A model generated the notes under the pieces. That model saw nothing but the letters and a program-made list of their open reading frames with translations, was not told the origin of the DNA and made no database searches. This document shows, piece by piece, positions 63,444 to 64,000 of a stretch of DNA of 64,000 nucleotides. A program made the position numbers and the translations under genes. Position 1 is the first letter of the stretch. Each line of letters starts with the position of its first letter. Origin of the DNA: Diaphorobacter sp. HDW4A (GTDB taxonomy: Bacteria; Pseudomonadota; Gammaproteobacteria; Burkholderiales; Burkholderiaceae_C); assembly GCF_011305995.1 (NCBI RefSeq), contig NZ_CP049910.1, forward strand, positions 5,408,501 to 5,472,500, read 5' to 3'.

Positions 63444-63514
63444 TCAGTGCTCCTCAGAAAAAATCGGTGATCGAAACGAATCGGTGTGCAGTGCGCAGTG
63501 TCGGGGGAAGGGGA

Positions 63515-64000
63515 TCAGCCCATCCATTGGCTGACCGGGACGGCGGTGTCCTGCAGCGGCTGCGAGAAGATGTCGATGAGCGCCGGGCCATCGTGCGCGA
63601 GCGCGGCCTTCAATGTGCCTTCGAGATCGCTCGGGTCCTGCACCGTCCAGGCCTTGACGCCAAAGGCCTCGGCCACGCGTGCGTGGTTGGTGCGGTTGAA
63701 ATCCACCGAGAAATAGCGCTCGCCATAGCCCGTCTTCTGGCTAGCCTTGATCCAGCCGTAGACCGAGTTCGAGAACACGATCATCTTGAGCGGCACATTG
63801 CGGCGCACGATGGTTTCGAGCTCGCCGCAGGTGAAGCCGAAGCTGCCATCGCCCATGGCCGACACCACCACCGAATCGGGCGCGCCGACCTGCGCGCCGA
63901 ACGCGGCCGACATCGAATAGCCGAGGGCGCCGTGCGCGCGGTTGGTGATGAAGTGGCGGCCTTCCTGCGGCGCGTCGAAATAGGCCGAGAAATACGGGCA
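63515..64000 (-). CDS. C-terminal part of a TPP-dependent enzyme (acetolactate-synthase-like), 5' end outside the window
   Basis: The frame is open from the window edge to the stop at 63515 (161 residues seen). It is the C-terminal TPP domain: TNRAHGALGYSMSAAFGAQV, then the TPP/Mg motif GDGSFGFTCGELETIVRRNV followed by MIVFSNSVYGWIKASQK. The usual N-N of GDG-x(n)-NN reads N-S here. The end is ALIDIFSQPLQDTAVPVSQW. An internal ATG at 63913 is not the start. It is upstream in the same strand as the Bug and VOC genes. Family members are acetolactate synthase, benzoylformate decarboxylase and related lyases. Confidence 0.85.
   Translation of the reverse strand, partial: CPYFSAYFDAPQEGRHFITNRAHGALGYSMSAAFGAQVGAPDSVVVSAMGDGSFGFTCGELETIVRRNVPLKMIVFSNSVYGWIKASQKTGYGERYFSVDFNRTNHARVAEAFGVKAWTVQDPSDLEGTLKAALAHDGPALIDIFSQPLQDTAVPVSQWMG

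Overview
This is a GC-rich, densely packed chromosomal window. Gene content points to a soil or water betaproteobacterium of the Comamonadaceae (Comamonas, Delftia or Acidovorax relatives): three orphan Bug-type periplasmic receptors, several LysR/GntR/MarR/PadR regulators, two branched-chain-type ABC importers, aromatic and alicyclic acid catabolism, and many short dispersed palindromic repeats. No rRNA, tRNA, CRISPR array, transposase or phage gene was recognised. Both window edges cut a gene.

Layout. 1-2.9 kb: tail of an unknown protein, then a LysR regulator divergent from a cidA/cidB (lrgAB-like) pair, and a decayed IPTL-CTERM sorting tail. 2.9-6.5 kb: orphan membrane histidine kinase, small Sel1-like secreted protein, LysR regulator. 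6.5-11.2 kb: Bug receptor, NAD-dependent beta-hydroxyacid dehydrogenase and aldehyde dehydrogenase on the minus strand, divergent from a GntR regulator. 11.2-14.4 kb: shikimate kinase, YihY membrane protein, small anchored protein, ferredoxin-NADP reductase. 14.6-24.6 kb: cyclohexanecarboxylate module (aliA-aliB-badI-badH, divergent MarR regulator badR) with an ABC importer whose two permeases are fused. 24.6-28 kb: PadR regulator with a perfect upstream palindrome, an SDR, and comM. 28-31 kb: torF-glnK-amtB nitrogen operon with an NtrC site and a sigma-54 promoter. 31-38 kb: SMP-30 lactonase, unknown secreted protein, glcE-glcF without glcD, and a cytosolic BisC-type molybdoenzyme. 38-50 kb: ProQ/FinO RNA chaperone, VOC protein, WYL regulator, glutathione peroxidase, LysR/RraA-aldolase/Bug set, EamA exporter, LplT, alanine racemase, membrane protein, di-haem peroxidase, GST. 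50.5-61.5 kb: second ABC importer, here with a permease-ATPase fusion, facing a homoprotocatechuate meta-cleavage operon hpaR-hpaG1-hpaG2-hpaE-(ligA-like)-hpaD-hpaF-hpaH. 61.6-64 kb: VOC protein, Bug receptor and a TPP-dependent enzyme that runs off the edge.

How it works together. Two catabolic modules each have a MarR-type regulator and a neighbouring high-affinity importer. In the hpa region, the palindrome at the hpaR start codon (TTTAA-N4-TTAAA core) recurs upstream of the nearby importer's binding-protein gene, which suggests one HpaR regulon covering uptake and ring cleavage. Ammonium uptake is probably NtrC controlled.

The most unusual features are two families of dispersed intergenic repeats. 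One is about 205 bp (four copies, all in the same orientation). The other is about 90 bp (three copies). In both, the stems differ between copies but compensating changes keep them paired, which suggests selection for a folded RNA or DNA structure.
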